In this document: positions 62,448 to 64,000 of the stretch, in pieces | Position numbering within the stretch: position 1 is the first letter of the stretch | How the letters are laid out: each line of letters opens with the position of its first letter | Origin: Phocaeicola faecicola | GTDB taxonomy: Bacteria; Bacteroidota; Bacteroidia; Bacteroidales; Bacteroidaceae | Direction of reading: 5' to 3' | NCBI RefSeq assembly: GCF_013618865.1 | Contig: NZ_JABSOE010000001.1 | Span: 62,001-126,000, forward strand | DNA length: 64,000 bases | Notes under the pieces: generated by a model | What the model saw: the letters and a program-made list of their open reading frames with translations, nothing else | Databases searched by the model: none | Told to the model about the DNA's origin: nothing | Position numbers and translations under genes: made by a program

Positions 62448-63938
62448 ATGAATGCAAACATGATTTCTTTGGGGATAATGGGGTACTTGAGTTTGTCGGC
62501 TGCAATGGCGGAGACACCTCCTCATATTATATTGATCATGACCGACCAGCATCGTGGGGATGCCTTGGGCTGTATGGGGAATCCGGTAATCTCACCGAAC
62601 TTGGATCAGCTTGCGAGCGAAGGAACACTTTATACGAAAGGATATTCCAGTTGCCCGAGCAGTACACCGGCAAGGGCCTGCCTGCTGACAGGACAGTCGC
62701 CGTGGCACACCGGATTGCTGGGATATGGAAATGTGCCTGTAAACTGTCAGTATGAAATGCCGCAGATGCTGCGCGATCTGGGGTACTATACGTTTGGCAT
62801 CGGTAAGATGCATTGGCATCCTCAGCGAATCAAACACGGTTTCCATGAAGTTTTGTTGGACGAAAGCGGCCGTATTGAAGATGAGAATTTTGAGAGCGAC
62901 TATCGCAAATGGTTCCAGTTGAACTGCCCCGGAGGAAATCCGGATACGACAGGAATCGGATGGAACGATCATCAGGCAGGGATATATAAGCTGAAGGAAG
63001 AGTTGCATCCTACCCGCTGGACTTCTGAAATGGCCTGTCAGCTGATACAGCACTATGACAACGCGTCTCCCTTGTTCCTGAAAGTGTCCTTTGCACGTCC
63101 GCACAGTCCGTACGACCCGCCTCGCCGGTTTTATGAGATGTATGAGAAGGTAAATATTCCGGGGCCTGCAAAAGGAGAATGGTGTTCCCGTTATGAGCAA
63201 TTATTGAATCCGGAGCAGGTGGCTACTGATGCACCTTACGGCAACTTCGGTGATGAGTATGCTAAGAATTCCAAGCGGCATTATTATGCCAGCATTACCT
63301 TTATTGACGAGGAAATCGGTAAGATTATCCAGGCATTGAAAGAAAAAGGAATGTATGACAACTCACTGATTGTCTTTGTATCCGACCATGGAGATATGAT
63401 GGGCGACCATTATCACTGGCGGAAGACATATCCGTACGAGGGTTCCGTGCATATTCCTTATATCGTCAAATGGCCTGCAGCCTTGCACATTGCTCTCGGA
63501 AAAGTCGAGCAGCCGGTAGAACTCAGGGATGTGCTGCCTACCTTCCTGGAAATCGCTGGAGGAGAGGTTCCTGCACAGATGGACGGAAAGTCCGTGTTGC
63601 AGTTGGCGAAGGGAGATACCAGAGGCTGGAGAGAATTCCTGGACCTGGAACATGCTACCTGCTACAGTGACGATAATTACTGGATGGCACTGACCGACGG
63701 AAAACTGAAGTATATCTGGAATTTTAATAACGGTTCTGAAATGCTTTTCGACCTGGAAAAGGATCCTCAGGAGCTGAAGAATGTGGTGGATAACAAGAAA
63801 TATTCAAGCCGGATCAAGGTGATGCGTCAGGCATTGGTGGCTCATCTTCAGGAAAGGGGAGAGGAGTTTGTAAAAGACGGAAAGCCGGTTATCCGGCAGA
63901 AAACGATGCTATACGGACCTAATTATAATAAAAAGTAA
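62448..63938 (+). CDS. Serine-type sulfatase resembling GAG 2-O-sulfatases (S1_9 type)
   Basis: The 496-residue secreted sulfatase has a signal ending AMAE and an early metal site LIMTDQH. Its formylglycine motif is S-T-P-A-R (Ser72-Arg76), followed by GKMHWHPQ and the late metal site VSDHGDMMGDHYHW. The run SSTPARA, the GIGKMHWHPQR segment, the LDESGR segment and SFARPHSPYDPPRR agree with my recollection of BT1596, the 2-O-sulfatase acting on delta4,5-uronate-2-sulfate of heparin and chondroitin disaccharides. It has its own promoter and stands alone after pepD. If correct, it supplies a sulfatase needed by the PUL in trans. The S1 family is certain; the linkage is inferred. Confidence 0.85.
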   Translation: MNANMISLGIMGYLSLSAAMAETPPHIILIMTDQHRGDALGCMGNPVISPNLDQLASEGTLYTKGYSSCPSSTPARACLLTGQSPWHTGLLGYGNVPVNCQYEMPQMLRDLGYYTFGIGKMHWHPQRIKHGFHEVLLDESGRIEDENFESDYRKWFQLNCPGGNPDTTGIGWNDHQAGIYKLKEELHPTRWTSEMACQLIQHYDNASPLFLKVSFARPHSPYDPPRRFYEMYEKVNIPGPAKGEWCSRYEQLLNPEQVATDAPYGNFGDEYAKNSKRHYYASITFIDEEIGKIIQALKEKGMYDNSLIVFVSDHGDMMGDHYHWRKTYPYEGSVHIPYIVKWPAALHIALGKVEQPVELRDVLPTFLEIAGGEVPAQMDGKSVLQLAKGDTRGWREFLDLEHATCYSDDNYWMALTDGKLKYIWNFNNGSEMLFDLEKDPQELKNVVDNKKYSSRIKVMRQALVAHLQERGEEFVKDGKPVIRQKTMLYGPNYNKK

Positions 63939-64000
63939 TTGCATGGCACAAATGTGTCAGACCGTATCGGTAGATATGAAAAATCCTCCCTCGCCAATGT

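Noticed and set aside
1-64000. CRISPR arrays, insertion sequences, prophage or integrase genes
   Set aside because: No regularly spaced repeats, transposase, integrase or phage structural gene was seen; the window looks like stable chromosome plus one PUL.

Overview
The window looks like a chromosomal segment of a gut Bacteroidales bacterium of the Bacteroides/Phocaeicola type. The reasons are two SusC/SusD pairs, a hybrid two-component regulator, serine-type sulfatases, TAnnTTTG promoter boxes, AT-rich leaders in place of strong Shine-Dalgarno sites, and Bacteroidales-restricted families (DUF3822, DUF3316, a stand-alone topoisomerase IV subunit A). The species cannot be named from this sequence alone.

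Positions 1-33420 hold a large polysaccharide utilization locus (PUL) for heparin/heparan sulfate, all on the + strand. It opens with the 3' part of a hybrid two-component sensor-regulator, an overlapping lipoprotein mutarotase and a heparinase II (PL21). Two tandem SusC/SusD outer-membrane uptake pairs follow, then a PL12 lyase, a PL15-like lyase and a sulfatase. The last block runs GH88, PL12, 6-O-sulfatase-like sulfatase, PHP/DUF3604 protein, ROK kinase, MFS transporter and PL15-like lyase. As I recall it, this block matches BT4658 to BT4652 of the B. thetaiotaomicron heparin locus in order. In the inferred pathway the SusCD pairs import oligosaccharides. The PL21, PL12 and PL15 lyases cut them to delta4,5-unsaturated disaccharides. 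Sulfatases and GH88 remove sulfate and the unsaturated uronate, and the MFS protein and ROK kinase bring the amino sugar into the cytoplasm. A strong terminator closes the locus at 33361-33420.

Positions 33473-46172 are mostly core genes. They comprise a minus-strand set (a pilin-like membrane protein, DUF3822 and rsmD), a RecD-like helicase, tRNA-Leu(UAG), a parC/DUF3316/S41-protease set, a MATE exporter, and glyS with an FKBP-type isomerase.

Positions 46214-53509 are a minus-strand cassette of membrane-fusion protein, RND pump, TolC-like channel, LytS-type sensor kinase and LytTR regulator, which looks like a self-regulated efflux system. Positions 53778-62239 are further core genes: guanine deaminase, Nudix hydrolase, DUF349 protein, mgtE, rsmA, an LPG-synthase-type membrane protein and pepD. 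The window ends with a third sulfatase (62448-63938) that resembles the heparin/chondroitin 2-O-sulfatase type and lies about 29 kb from the PUL.

The items most worth following up are the conserved but functionally unassigned PHP/DUF3604 protein inside the heparan locus, the long inverted repeat with promoter and terminator signals between susD2 and the first PL12 gene, the lost metal-ligand histidine in the 868-residue PL15-like protein, the pilin-like/DUF3822 pair, and the double palindrome at 57205-57285.
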